The notes under the pieces were generated by a model. The model saw only the letters and a program-made list of their open reading frames with translations. It searched no databases and was not told the DNA's origin. This document shows, in pieces, positions 45,622 to 54,547 of a stretch of 64,000 nucleotides of DNA (the first letter of the stretch is position 1; each line of letters opens with the position of its first letter). The stretch covers positions 124,001 through 188,000 of the forward strand of contig JAWKKV010000006.1 in NCBI GenBank assembly GCA_041393015.1, given 5' to 3'. This DNA is from JAGQYH01 sp041393015. GTDB lineage: Bacteria > Bacteroidota > Bacteroidia > Chitinophagales > JADIYW01. The translations under genes were made by a program, and so were the position numbers.

Positions 45622-46281
45622 ATGGAACCCATTTCATTATTAATCATAGGAGGAATTGTTGCTGGAGGCATTACTGTTTTTGCTAAATTTCAAAATCAAA
45701 AGCGACTGATCAAAAATAATTTACGAAAAGCACCTTTTAAAAGAATTGAACATGTTGTAGATGGTGAAACAGTAACTATAGCCGGAAATGTTGTTTTCTA
45801 TAAAAGATCTATAAAAGCTCCTCTATCCAATAGAGAATGTGTTTATTATCATGCTACCGTCGATAGAATGAAAAGCTCAGGCAAATCAAGTAAATGGGTA
45901 AAAGAGATCGATGAAGCTTCAGCCGTTAATTTTTTAATTGATGATGGCAATTTATTGGCCCTAGTAGAAGCCAATGCCATTGAAGGCTATCTTGAAATGG
46001 ATAAAAATTACAAATCAGGCAGTTTTAATGATGCTAGCCAAGCATTAGAAAGCTTTTTACTAAAGTATGATTTAAAGAGCACCACTCATTTTGGATTCAA
46101 TAAAAAAATGAGATACAAAGAAGGTGCTTTAGAAAAACATGAGTACTGTATTATTTGTGGAACATGCTACTGGGAAAAGGCAATTGACTATGAAATTGAC
46201 AGCCAAGAAGATATCTTAATCATCAAAGCAACCCAAGAACAACCTGTTTATATCACCGATGTCAAAGATATTCTTACCTAA
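45622..46281 (+). CDS. GIDE-domain (E3 ubiquitin ligase MUL1-like, RING-less) membrane protein
   Basis: 219 residues. One N-terminal membrane helix (residues 5-23, SLLIIGGIVAGGITVFAKF), then a GIDE domain: ETVTIAGNVVFYKRSIKAPLSNRECVYYHATVD is the characteristic L/I-x-G-x-V ... S-x-R-x-C-V-x-Y pattern, with the later NLLALVEANAIEGYL and beta strands. A CIICGTC cluster near residue 172 is notable. In eukaryotes the domain is in mitochondrial/plastid ubiquitin ligases; bacterial versions lack a RING, and their role is unknown. Single gene before the 481-bp gap. Confidence 0.7.
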   Translation: MEPISLLIIGGIVAGGITVFAKFQNQKRLIKNNLRKAPFKRIEHVVDGETVTIAGNVVFYKRSIKAPLSNRECVYYHATVDRMKSSGKSSKWVKEIDEASAVNFLIDDGNLLALVEANAIEGYLEMDKNYKSGSFNDASQALESFLLKYDLKSTTHFGFNKKMRYKEGALEKHEYCIICGTCYWEKAIDYEIDSQEDILIIKATQEQPVYITDVKDILT

Positions 46282-46365
46282 AAATCAATTTATTGCAGGA
46301 AAATGACCTTTTTTTTGAAAAAAAATTTTAACAAATTTTTCACGATTTCCACCAAATTAAACAAA

Positions 46366-46392
46366 TTATCCACATTTGCATATTTATCCACA
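46366..46392 (+). promoter_or_regulatory. Two DnaA boxes in tandem
   Basis: Perfect TTATCCACA 9-mers at 46366-46374 and 46384-46392, both in the same orientation, 18 bp apart, each followed by TTTG. A one-mismatch TTTTTCACG lies at 46336-46344. The 9-mer equals the high-affinity E. coli DnaA consensus. Confidence 0.65.
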
Positions 46393-46506
46393 TTTGGTTG
46401 TGCATTAAAGTAAAATTCATAGATATAAATATTATTCTATTTTCTTATTACACTGATTATCAATTAATTAATAATATCTACCCACTAAGTTAGTTCACAC
46501 ATTTTA

Positions 46507-46566
46507 ACATAGTAACTACAAATGTTAAAATTCTTAAATTTTATAATTGTAGCACATCTGCTATGT
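46507..46566 (+). ncRNA. Candidate structured RNA upstream of a terminator
   Basis: Nested pairing: ACATAG (46507-46512) with CTATGT (46561-46566), CTACAA (46516-46521) with TTGTAG (46547-46552), and AAAATT (46527-46532) with AATTTT (46537-46542). Internal loops separate them, forming a long rod. A terminator follows about 160 bp downstream on the plus strand with no gene to serve. Chance pairing is possible in AT-rich DNA. Confidence 0.3.
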
Positions 46567-46724
46567 CACAAACAAGAAACTTTTGCAAAGGAAACAGTGA
46601 ATTTTCATTTTATGTTTACATACAGAAATGAGGGAACAAAAATTAAGAATGTAAAAACCTTGAAAGCATATTAACCCATAATACGCATACAAACATAAAA
46701 ACCTAGCATAAAACCCCCTAACAT

Positions 46725-46764
46725 AAAGACCCTGCTCCAACCCTCGAGCAGGTCTTTTTTTTTT
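46725..46764 (+). terminator. Rho-independent terminator at the end of the DnaA-box gap
   Basis: AAAGACCCTGCTC / GAGCAGGTCTTT (one bulged C) with loop CAACCCTC, followed by a run of ten T on the plus strand. The plus strand has no coding gene for the 440 bp before it, so it ends either the GIDE gene transcript or a non-coding RNA. It overlaps the HEAT gene's stop region by 2 bp. Confidence 0.85.
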
Positions 46765-47266
46765 ACCGCTGAATTATCTTTTTCGCCCTACTTTTAAATC
46801 CTGCACTTCCAAAATCAATTTCATCTTTTAAGTATGCAATCAATTCTTGTTTTATTTCCGGATAAGTATTACTAAGATTATCGATAATCGTCATACTAAA
46901 AACTCTTATTGCAACGGGCTCTCTCCTATCCATTAAAAGTTTAAAGCTATAATCCAGTAGTTTTCCTTGCAAGTGCTCGGGCATATCTTGTTCTTGAAAG
47001 ATGCCAACAATATTTCGTTTAACGGCAGGATGTGTTTTTGTATTTAATAACTCCACCATTTCCTCTAGATATGGTAAAATAAGTCTTGGATGATTTTGCC
47101 AACAAAAACGAACTACCCAAGCAGCCCTTTGGTTGATTCGAGAACCACCATGAAAGAATAGCTGCATTAACTCATCAAAACGTTTTTTATCATTACCAAT
47201 ATAATTAGCAATCAATAAACTATTCTCTTTAGTATGCTCTTTAAGCAAAGCCGTCTTAATATCCAT
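46763..47266 (-). CDS. HEAT/armadillo-like helical repeat protein
   Basis: 167 residues, all helical. Repeat-like units of about 35-40 residues: FDELMQLFFHGGSRINQRAAWVVRFC, ILPYLEEMVELLNTKTHPAVKRNIVGIF, LLDYSFKLLMDRREPVAIRVFSMTII and IKQELIAYLKDEIDFGSAGFKSRA. These match HEAT/DNA-alkylation-repair-like solenoids, probably for protein or nucleic-acid binding. No signal peptide. Divergent from the enoyl-CoA hydratase gene across 79 bp. Confidence 0.72.
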   Translation of the reverse strand: MDIKTALLKEHTKENSLLIANYIGNDKKRFDELMQLFFHGGSRINQRAAWVVRFCWQNHPRLILPYLEEMVELLNTKTHPAVKRNIVGIFQEQDMPEHLQGKLLDYSFKLLMDRREPVAIRVFSMTIIDNLSNTYPEIKQELIAYLKDEIDFGSAGFKSRAKKIIQR

Positions 47267-47345
47267 TGATAATTAAATTATAATAACAAACGTAATGAAT
47301 AATGACTTTTATAAAGCTTTATATTTGTTTTTAAAATAATGAAAT

Positions 47346-48125
47346 ATGACTTTAGAAAACCTCCTTTACAGTATTCAAGATAATATTTTAACCATTACCA
47401 TCAATCGCCCCGATAAGCTAAATGCTTTAAACGCAGGCACTTTTAATGATTTGGAAAAAGCTTTTGCGCATGCAAAAAAGGAAGATGGATTAAAAGGAAT
47501 CATTGTAACCGGTTCCGGTGACAAAGCATTTGTTGCTGGTGCTGACATTTCAGAGTTTGACGGATTAAGTGCAGAAGATGCTATGCAATTATCAGCAAGA
47601 GGCCATGGCGTTTTTAATAAAATTCAAAACATGACTATTCCGGTAATTGCCGCTATTAATGGTTTTGCTTTAGGCGGTGGGTGCGAATTGGCGTTGGCTT
47701 GCCATTTTAGAATCGGTAGCGAAAATGCAAGATTAGGTTTACCCGAAGTAAGTCTTGGATTGATTCCGGGATATGGTGGAACGCAAAGATTAGTTCAAGT
47801 CGTTGGAAAAGGTAAAGCAATGGAAATGATCTTAACCGGCGATATGATTGATGCTAAAAAAGCACATGAATTTGGATTAATCAATCATGTTGTTCCTCAA
47901 GAAGAACTCTTACCTTTAGCTACTAAAATCATCTCTAAAATAGGATCAAGAGGTCCGGTAGCTATTAAAAAAGCTATTGAATGTATTAATGCATTTTACA
48001 GCGATCATATGAATGGATTTGAATATGAAATTGAAAGCTTTGGTGAATTGTTCGACACAGAAGATGTGAAAGAAGGTGCTAAAGCTTTTATGGAAAAAAG
48101 AAAACCAGATTTTAAAGGAAAATAA
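47346..48125 (+). CDS. Enoyl-CoA hydratase (crotonase family)
   Basis: 259 residues. It hydrates trans-2-enoyl-CoA to 3-hydroxyacyl-CoA. Oxyanion-hole segments AGADISEF and GFALGGGCELALACHF; both catalytic Glu are present (in GGGCELA and in GLPEVSLGLIPGYGGTQRL); C-terminal helix ends FMEKRKPDFKGK. It pairs functionally with the hbd product. A TATATTTG box (47320-47327) 18 bp upstream of the ATG is a possible -7 element. Short-chain crotonase or paaF-like use is most likely. Confidence 0.92.
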   Translation: MTLENLLYSIQDNILTITINRPDKLNALNAGTFNDLEKAFAHAKKEDGLKGIIVTGSGDKAFVAGADISEFDGLSAEDAMQLSARGHGVFNKIQNMTIPVIAAINGFALGGGCELALACHFRIGSENARLGLPEVSLGLIPGYGGTQRLVQVVGKGKAMEMILTGDMIDAKKAHEFGLINHVVPQEELLPLATKIISKIGSRGPVAIKKAIECINAFYSDHMNGFEYEIESFGELFDTEDVKEGAKAFMEKRKPDFKGK

Positions 48126-48199
48126 AGGATTTTAAGACTTTTAGCTATATGGATTTTTGGACGATTAAATGAAGTTCAAAATCTGTAGCCTAAACAAAA

Positions 48200-48255
48200 A
48201 TAACCGAATAATCGAATAACCGAATAACCGAATAACCGAATAACCGAATAACCGA
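48200..48255. repeat. 8-bp tandem repeat (ATAACCGA, seven copies) upstream of fumC
   Basis: Seven head-to-tail units of ATAACCGA; only the second differs (ATAATCGA). The array ends 12 bp before the fumC ATG, so changes in copy number would alter promoter-to-start spacing or the leader. Confidence 0.95.
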
Positions 48256-48267
48256 AAATTATAAAAA

Positions 48268-49659
48268 ATGTCATTTAGAAAAGAAAAAGATAGTATTGGA
48301 TATATTGATGTGCCTGCTGATAAATATTGGGCAGCTCAAACCCAAAGATCAAGTGAGAACTTTAAAATTGGTGGTCAAAAAATGCCTACCGAAGTAATTG
48401 AAGCATTTGCCTACCTTAAAAAGGCGGCAGCCATAACGAATGAGGAATGCGGTGTGCTTTCATCAGAAAAAGCAAGCTTAATAGGTAAAGTTTGCGACGA
48501 GATTTTAGAAGGAAAACTAAGTGATCAATTTCCACTAGTAGTTTGGCAAACCGGCTCAGGCACACAATCTAATATGAATGTGAATGAAGTAATCGCCAAT
48601 AGAGCTCATGTAATCAACGGTGGCCACCTATTAGATGAAAAGAAGATCATTCATCCAAATGACGACGTAAACAAGTCTCAAAGCTCTAATGACACCTTCC
48701 CAACAGCTATGCATATTGCTGCCTACAAAATGTTGGTTGATCATACTATTCCGGCACTTCAAGCGCTAAGAGATACTTTTGCAGCAAAATCGGCTCAATA
48801 TATGGAAGTGGTAAAGATTGGTAGAACCCATTTTATGGATGCTACTCCTTTAACTGTTGGACAAGAACTATCTGCTTATGTTTCGCAAATAGATCATGGT
48901 ATTAGAGCCATCGGATATAGTTTAGATCATTTATCTGAATTGGCTTTAGGCGGAACAGCGGTTGGTACAGGTATCAACACACCAAAAGGATACGCAGAAA
49001 AGGTAGCAGATAAAATTGCTGAATTAACCCGCATTCCATTTATTACTGGAGAAAACAAATTTGAAGGTTTATCTGGCCACGATGCTATTGTGGAAGCTCA
49101 TGGAGCTTTAAAAACTGTTGCTGTTAGTTTGATGAAAATTGGTAACGACATTAGAATGTTGGCTTCCGGACCAAGATGTGGTATTGGAGAATACAATATT
49201 CCTGCTAACGAACCGGGTTCTTCCATTATGCCGGGAAAAGTAAACCCTACACAATCAGAAGCCATTACTATGGTTTGCGCGCAAGTAATGGGAAATGATG
49301 TTGCCATTAATATCGCTGGTAGCAATGGTCAATTTCAACTGAATGTTTTTAAACCAGTGATGATTTTTAACTTCTTAATGTCAGCACGATTGATAGCTGA
49401 TGCAGCAAATTCTTTCAATGAAAACTGTGTACAAGGTTTAGAACCTAATTATGCTAATATCAAAGACAATTTGAACAACTCATTGATGTTAGTGACGGCT
49501 TTAAATACTAAAATTGGTTACGACAACGCAGCTAAAATTGCTAAAAAAGCGCATGCTGAAAACAAAACGTTAAAGCAGGCTGCTATTGAATTAGAGTTGT
49601 TAACAGCAGAACAGTTTGACGAATGGGTTAAACCGGAGGATATGATTGGTGAATTGTAG
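48268..49659 (+). CDS. fumC: Class II fumarate hydratase
   Basis: 463 residues, full length. Interconverts fumarate and malate in the TCA cycle without an iron-sulfur cluster. Signatures: SGTQSNMNVNEVIANRA, KSQSSNDTFPTAMHIAA, GRTHFMDATPLTVGQE and the superfamily loop GSSIMPGKVNPTQSEA bearing the catalytic Ser. Aspartase (aspA) and argininosuccinate lyase are relatives, but the THFMDATPLTVGQE form is that of fumarase. Tandem repeats lie on both sides. Confidence 0.96.
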   Translation: MSFRKEKDSIGYIDVPADKYWAAQTQRSSENFKIGGQKMPTEVIEAFAYLKKAAAITNEECGVLSSEKASLIGKVCDEILEGKLSDQFPLVVWQTGSGTQSNMNVNEVIANRAHVINGGHLLDEKKIIHPNDDVNKSQSSNDTFPTAMHIAAYKMLVDHTIPALQALRDTFAAKSAQYMEVVKIGRTHFMDATPLTVGQELSAYVSQIDHGIRAIGYSLDHLSELALGGTAVGTGINTPKGYAEKVADKIAELTRIPFITGENKFEGLSGHDAIVEAHGALKTVAVSLMKIGNDIRMLASGPRCGIGEYNIPANEPGSSIMPGKVNPTQSEAITMVCAQVMGNDVAINIAGSNGQFQLNVFKPVMIFNFLMSARLIADAANSFNENCVQGLEPNYANIKDNLNNSLMLVTALNTKIGYDNAAKIAKKAHAENKTLKQAAIELELLTAEQFDEWVKPEDMIGEL

Positions 49660-49660
49660 G

Positions 49661-49691
49661 AGTTTCAAGTTTCAAGTTTCAAGTTTCAAGT
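49661..49691. repeat. 7-bp tandem repeat (AGTTTCA, 4.4 copies) after fumC
   Basis: Starts two bases after the fumC stop. Four perfect units plus AGT. The following ~190 bp to the SIMPL gene is AT-rich without a recognisable gene. Confidence 0.93.
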
Positions 49692-49882
49692 AAGAAAAAT
49701 TTAAGTTATTGAAGGTGTGTAGCAATTTGGTTCAAAATAATATGAGAAAAAGTTTAGCCAGCTGTTAAAAAAATTATTAATACTTAGTTGTAGACACCAA
49801 AAGGTCGTTTTATAGCATCACTATATTATAGATGACCTTGACAAAGTTTTTATATTTTATTCAATAACTAAATCAAACTAAA

Positions 49883-50602
49883 ATGAAAAAATTAATTTTC
49901 ACAGCTGTAATATTTACAATATTCACCTTCAATAGCCATAGTCAAAATAAATTAATTGATGAAGTTCCTAATATTGAGATTACCGGCACTGCGGAAATAG
50001 AAGTTATTCCTGATGAAATTTTTATCTCAATATCGCTTCGTGAAAGACAGGAAGGTAAAGAAAACATAAGCATAGAGTCACAAGAAAAGAAGCTATTTAG
50101 TGCTCTAGAAATAGAAGGTCTAAATATTGACAATCTCTCTTTGACAGATGCTGATTCAGACCTATTGTATAAACGATTCAAAATGGATCAAGGAATATTA
50201 CAAAAACAATACAGATATATTGCTCAAAATGCAAAAGAAGTGAGCCAAATTTTTGAAATATTGGATGATTTGAAGATTCAAGATGGATTTATTTCAAAAG
50301 TAGATTATAGTAAAAGAGATTCTATACAAAGAGAAGTTCGAATAATGGCTATCAAAGCAGCAAAAGAAAAAGCCGATTATTTATTGGAGGCTATAGGAGA
50401 AAAAACTGGCAAACCTTTAAAAATATCACCTATAAAGAACAATCAAAATAATTATAATATTTCAAGCAATGTGTCTGGTTTTTTGGATGAAGTTGTAGTA
50501 TCCAATCGGTTCAATTTTGAGAATAAGGAATTTTATGAATCAGTTCAATATAGTAAAATTTTAATTAAGGCTTCCTATTATGTGATTTTTACAATTGAGT
50601 AA
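49883..50602 (+). CDS. SIMPL-domain (DUF541) secreted protein
   Basis: 239 residues. Signal peptide (LIFTAVIFTIFTFNSHS-Q) then a SIMPL domain: IEITGTAEIEVIPDEIFISISL opening, YIAQNAKEVSQIFEILDDL middle, and AIKAAKEKADYLLEAIGEKTGKPLKI closing helix-strand. Periplasmic proteins of this family are named after SIMPL and affect envelope or oxidative stress phenotypes in other bacteria; biochemical activity is unclear. Single gene. Confidence 0.85.
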   Translation: MKKLIFTAVIFTIFTFNSHSQNKLIDEVPNIEITGTAEIEVIPDEIFISISLRERQEGKENISIESQEKKLFSALEIEGLNIDNLSLTDADSDLLYKRFKMDQGILQKQYRYIAQNAKEVSQIFEILDDLKIQDGFISKVDYSKRDSIQREVRIMAIKAAKEKADYLLEAIGEKTGKPLKISPIKNNQNNYNISSNVSGFLDEVVVSNRFNFENKEFYESVQYSKILIKASYYVIFTIE

Positions 50603-50732
50603 TCAGAAGCAACAAATTGAATATTATTCGAGTATCCAATCTATGGATATTGGCCTCCTATATATTCAAAATATTGTTAAAAGCCAACCATTCTAATATT
50701 GAACTATTACTTTTAGGAATAGTTTTTGATAA

Positions 50733-52160
50733 ATGAGTCATATGATGAAATACATATTAACGCTAGCTACATTTTTCGCCTTTTTAAATATTGCAAAAGC
50801 AAACGATGACGCCTATAACATTAAATTTGAAGTTGATGGAATTAGCAATGAAAAAGCCATTTTAGCTTATTATTTTTCTGAAACAAAATACATTAGAGAT
50901 ACCATTGATTTTGACGAGAATGGTGTTGGCTATATTAAAGACACGGCCGAAATTCCAACGGGCATATATCTAATTGCTTTCCCTCAATTAAAATTGAGAT
51001 TTTTCGAATTGGTTTTAGGAGAAGAGAAGAGTTTTTCAATGAAAACAGATACTAGCAATCTAGTACTTCATATGGAAATTGAGAATTCGTTAGAGAACGA
51101 GCTTTTCTACAATAATTTGAAATATATGATGGATGCCGGAGAAACATCACACGAGTTAAAAGAAAAAATAAAAACACTCGAAGAAGGCGATGCTGAATAT
51201 GAAAAATTGAATAACGAGTTAATTGAATTGGATAAAGAAGTAAAGCAATTTAGAAAAGACATTTACACTAAGCATCCTGAAACTTTTTACGCTGTTGTTT
51301 TAAAAATGATGTCAGAAATTGAATTACCGGAAAATCCAAATCCTAATGATTCGGCATTTGCCTATAGATATTATCAAAATCATTATTTCGACAATATTGA
51401 TTTAACAGATAGTAGATTATCTAGAACGCCTGTTTACTTAGGAAAGGTGAAAAGATTTTTAGAATACTACACACTGCCTTATCCCGATTCTATTAATGCC
51501 GCAATAGACAAAATACTAGCTATGGCTGAGCCAAATTACGATATGTTTCAACTTACCTTGCAAAGTATTTTTAACAAGTATGCCAAAAGTAATGTAATGG
51601 CGCACGAGTTAGTTTATGTTTATATGGCTAAGAAATATTATGCCAATCCTGAGATTGTTGATTGGGTCGATGAGGATCAAAGATTTAAAATTACTGACCT
51701 CGTCAAGAAAAAAGAGCCAACCTTGTTAGGCAAAGTAGCACCCGACATTGTCATAGCAGATATAGAAGGAAAAACAAGAAATCTTTATGAAGAAGCTGAA
51801 AAGAATGATTTTACCATATTAGTGATTTGGAATTCTGGCTGCGGACATTGTAAAACGGAGATGCCTATCTTAAAAGATTTGTATGAAACAGAAATTAAGC
51901 AAATTGCTAAAATTGGTATTTTTGCTATTTCTACTGAATTAGAATATGATGAATGGACCAAATTCATCAATGAAAAAGAATTGAAGCAAGAGGGCTGGAT
52001 TCATTGTATCGACATTTTTGGAAGCAATCCTTTTAGAGTAAAATACGATGTAACCTCCACGCCAATTGTAATTATTTTAGACAAGGAAAAAAAGATCTTA
52101 GCTAAGCGAATCAATGTGGAAGATATTGCCGGCTTAATTAAGTTTAATATGAATAATTAA
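50733..52160 (+). CDS. TlpA-like thioredoxin-fold protein with DUF5106-type N-terminal region
   Basis: Up to 475 residues; starts at 50733, 50742 or 50745 all precede the signal peptide (YILTLATFFAFLNIAKA). Residues ~25-330 are a beta-strand domain then a long helical region, like DUF4369/DUF5106 proteins of Bacteroidota. The C-terminal ~140 residues are a thioredoxin fold with active-site CGHC (NSGCGHCKTEMPILKDLYE) and the cis-Pro in DVTSTPIVIILD. It probably reduces or isomerises disulfides in the periplasm, membrane-anchored or soluble. Confidence 0.86.
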   Translation: MSHMMKYILTLATFFAFLNIAKANDDAYNIKFEVDGISNEKAILAYYFSETKYIRDTIDFDENGVGYIKDTAEIPTGIYLIAFPQLKLRFFELVLGEEKSFSMKTDTSNLVLHMEIENSLENELFYNNLKYMMDAGETSHELKEKIKTLEEGDAEYEKLNNELIELDKEVKQFRKDIYTKHPETFYAVVLKMMSEIELPENPNPNDSAFAYRYYQNHYFDNIDLTDSRLSRTPVYLGKVKRFLEYYTLPYPDSINAAIDKILAMAEPNYDMFQLTLQSIFNKYAKSNVMAHELVYVYMAKKYYANPEIVDWVDEDQRFKITDLVKKKEPTLLGKVAPDIVIADIEGKTRNLYEEAEKNDFTILVIWNSGCGHCKTEMPILKDLYETEIKQIAKIGIFAISTELEYDEWTKFINEKELKQEGWIHCIDIFGSNPFRVKYDVTSTPIVIILDKEKKILAKRINVEDIAGLIKFNMNN

Positions 52161-52265
52161 TCTTCTTTTAAACACTCTACTATAAAAAACTGCCATTTAA
52201 TATTTGTCGGATATTGAATGGCAGTTTTAAATACACAAGTATAATTCACTAGCTTTTTAAGCTAC

Positions 52266-53594
52266 TTACAAACATTCAAAATTGGTAACATCTCTAGAAG
52301 GTGTCCATGATTCAAATGGAATATTCCCATTAATAGCATCGAATCCATCAATAACTTTCATATTTAAAAACAAGTTAAACTCAGATTCATCAATGCAAAT
52401 ATTATCTGGATTTTCTTCTGTTCCACCGGTTATAAGATTTGAGTTATCTCCGCCAATCAAAATATGCTGAATAAATGGATGTTGGTTAGGACTTGTCAAT
52501 TTTAAATAAAGGTGCATCGCTACAACTAACTCCCCAAATTCATGCTGTAAAGTTACTTCCGGCCACTGATGGTCTTTAATCATTTCGTTATCATAAATTT
52601 TAATATTAGTCGGAAATGGATAGAAATTAGGTCCTACATAATCAAGTGCATTCTCGTCAAGTACCAAACCTGAAACCAATAACATGCTCGCCAAGTTATT
52701 CTTAGCAATTTTATTGTTAAAGATCTCAACATCGGAAGTTGAACTTAATACTACACCACAACCTGGAGGAACATTCCCAACGCCCACGGTTGTTCCAAAG
52801 CTTGATGCCGGTGCGAAATTTTTAAAATTATTGTGATGAATATAGTTGTTGTAAGCTCTAATATTTCCACCACGCTGAGATAAATTAGGAAAATCAAATA
52901 TTAAAAACCCACCTGTATTATCATAGAATTCATTATCGTAAACCTCGGCATCTTGTGTATTCTCAATTTCACAGCCGGCAACATTTTTATACGCCACAGA
53001 ATTTCTAACTATTGCCCCTTGTGTTTGTCCTACGTAAATTCCCGCATCTGAAGCACCGCTTGCCAAACAAGAATCAATTAATACATTTTTACATAAAACA
53101 GGATAGATGGCATAACCACCGCTTGTTGAATCTCCTACGCCTTTCCAAATAGCATGAATATTATTAAATGTAACATTTTCGCTGTTTGCTACTTTTATCA
53201 AATCACCTGCAGATTCCATTAAAGTTAAACCCTTAATAGTAAAGTTAGTAGCTCCGGTTACTCTAACACCTTCGCCACCACTAGTTTGCGATGAAAAATC
53301 TAATTTCGTTTTACTTGGACCTTCACCAATAATTAAAATATCTCTTACATTAACAAGACTAAGATTGTCAAAGTAATAGGTTCCTGCCTTTAACTTAATT
53401 CGAGTGCTATTTTCGATGGTTAAAAAGGCTATATTTATCTCCTCTTCTTGACCGGGTCCAAACTCTAAGCAATGAGTATAGCCGCTGTTTAAACAGTCAT
53501 CTACTTCTAACTGCTCATCAATATCATCATTACAAGAGAAAATTAGTACACTCAACAAGGCTAAAAAGAATGATTTGGAAAATATTGTTTTCAT
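52266..53594 (-). CDS. Lipoprotein with right-handed parallel beta-helix (TIGR03805-like)
   Basis: 442 residues from the ATG at 53594 (a further ATG at 53630 would put 12 residues before the signal). Lipobox LSVLIFSC. From about residue 85 short NxI/VxxN-type coils repeat (VRVTGATNFTIKGLTLM, NVTFNNIHAIWKG, SDAGIYVGQTQGAIVRNSVAY, GCEIENTQDAEVYDNEFYDNTGGFLIFD, TSDVEIFNNKIAKNN). This is the pectate-lyase/nitrous-oxide-reductase-accessory-like helix; family members are surface polysaccharide-binding or lyase-like. No catalytic residues were assigned. Confidence 0.83.
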   Translation of the reverse strand: MKTIFSKSFFLALLSVLIFSCNDDIDEQLEVDDCLNSGYTHCLEFGPGQEEEINIAFLTIENSTRIKLKAGTYYFDNLSLVNVRDILIIGEGPSKTKLDFSSQTSGGEGVRVTGATNFTIKGLTLMESAGDLIKVANSENVTFNNIHAIWKGVGDSTSGGYAIYPVLCKNVLIDSCLASGASDAGIYVGQTQGAIVRNSVAYKNVAGCEIENTQDAEVYDNEFYDNTGGFLIFDFPNLSQRGGNIRAYNNYIHHNNFKNFAPASSFGTTVGVGNVPPGCGVVLSSTSDVEIFNNKIAKNNLASMLLVSGLVLDENALDYVGPNFYPFPTNIKIYDNEMIKDHQWPEVTLQHEFGELVVAMHLYLKLTSPNQHPFIQHILIGGDNSNLITGGTEENPDNICIDESEFNLFLNMKVIDGFDAINGNIPFESWTPSRDVTNFECL

Positions 53595-53704
53595 TACAAT
53601 CGATTTTAAAGTTGTTACTTTTTGAAACACTAAATATATGTATTTTTAATATACAACACAGTTGGTTATATGATCGTATATTGCCAAAAAGCTAATATGA
53701 CTTA

Positions 53705-54448
53705 CTATAAAAACCAAAGAAAAGCTAGCGAAGACCCAACTAATTGGGTAGTTAAATTATCCCAACCGTGAGGGGAAACAGCTTCCACTAAGGTAACTGC
53801 AAATGCAATCACTAAAATTTTCACGAGTACGATTGGTGCTAGCACAATACTGCTAAGCAAAACACCAATTAATATAGCCAGAAAACCTGCTAAAAAAACA
53901 GCAGCAGAACCTTCATAAGAACGATAAGAGCTCACGCCTTTTAAAGAAGGTACTTTGTACTTGTGCTTACCAAATGCTGTTCCAAATGGCTCTCCAACTG
54001 CATCACCAAAACCAGTAGCTAAATATCCAAAAGCAGCCCCTACTGGAGTGAATAATATATTGCTTAAAATACCTCCTAACAAAGTAGCCAAATAAGGCAT
54101 TATAATATAATAGGTTTGTTTAGGCTCATCCTTTTCTCTAGCCATCGCTTCATAAAGAATAAACCCTTTACCTTTATAAATAGCAAAAAAAACAGCTATA
54201 GAAACAGCTATTCCATAAACTATTGTACCTGTTAGTTCAAGCTTTATCTGAACAATACTTGCAGTAAAAAAAACTAAGAAGTGAAATACTTTACGAGTGT
54301 AACCTGTTCGCCAACCTTTATGTTTTTTAAGGTAACCCGCGAAATAGAGATAAACAAAAGCGAGCATAACTGATGGAACACCATAACTAAGAAACTCCAG
54401 CCCAGTAGGAAAGTATTCCAGCAATAACTGCCAAGCATATCTAATCAT
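53705..54448 (-). CDS. SEC59/VTE5-like CTP-dependent polyprenol (dolichol/phytol/farnesol-type) kinase
   Basis: 247 residues, seven or so membrane helices. Conserved core: TRKVFHFLVFF (R-K-x-x-H of the family), GFGDAVGEPFGTAFGKHKYKVP (Gly-rich, Asp-Gly-x-A/G nucleotide site) and KGVSSYRSYEGSAAVFLAG (K-S/T-x-E-G motif) with a late VEAVSPHGWDNLT. Relatives phosphorylate prenyl alcohols, or act as CDP-type cytidylyl transferases on lipids. The next gene upstream on the same strand is SCP2 (99 bp), and the divergent operon contains AtuA, which makes an isoprenoid substrate attractive. Confidence 0.78.
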   Translation of the reverse strand: MIRYAWQLLLEYFPTGLEFLSYGVPSVMLAFVYLYFAGYLKKHKGWRTGYTRKVFHFLVFFTASIVQIKLELTGTIVYGIAVSIAVFFAIYKGKGFILYEAMAREKDEPKQTYYIIMPYLATLLGGILSNILFTPVGAAFGYLATGFGDAVGEPFGTAFGKHKYKVPSLKGVSSYRSYEGSAAVFLAGFLAILIGVLLSSIVLAPIVLVKILVIAFAVTLVEAVSPHGWDNLTTQLVGSSLAFLWFL

Positions 54449-54547
54449 AAATTCATTATAACCTTAAAAAAGAAGTGCCTAAAGTAATTAACTCTAGGCA
54501 CTTAAAATCTACCTTAAAAAAAGGTTTTAAACTTTTAATCTGATTGT

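Larger units (their letters stand above)
46282..46762. other. 481-bp AT-rich gap with DnaA boxes, hairpin and terminator
   Basis: No open reading frame of note. The left part holds two perfect DnaA boxes and one near-match. The middle part (46507-46566) can fold into a long nested hairpin. The right end is a strong terminator. The sequence is notably AT-rich throughout. It is a candidate regulatory or replication region, or the site of a non-coding RNA. Confidence 0.6.

Noticed and set aside
46282..46762. Confident oriC call
   Set aside because: Only two perfect boxes, no dnaA/dnaN/gidA neighbours, and GC skew cannot be computed here; kept as a candidate finding only.
48200..48255. CRISPR-like array
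   Set aside because: Units are 8 bp and directly abutting with no spacers; it is a microsatellite.
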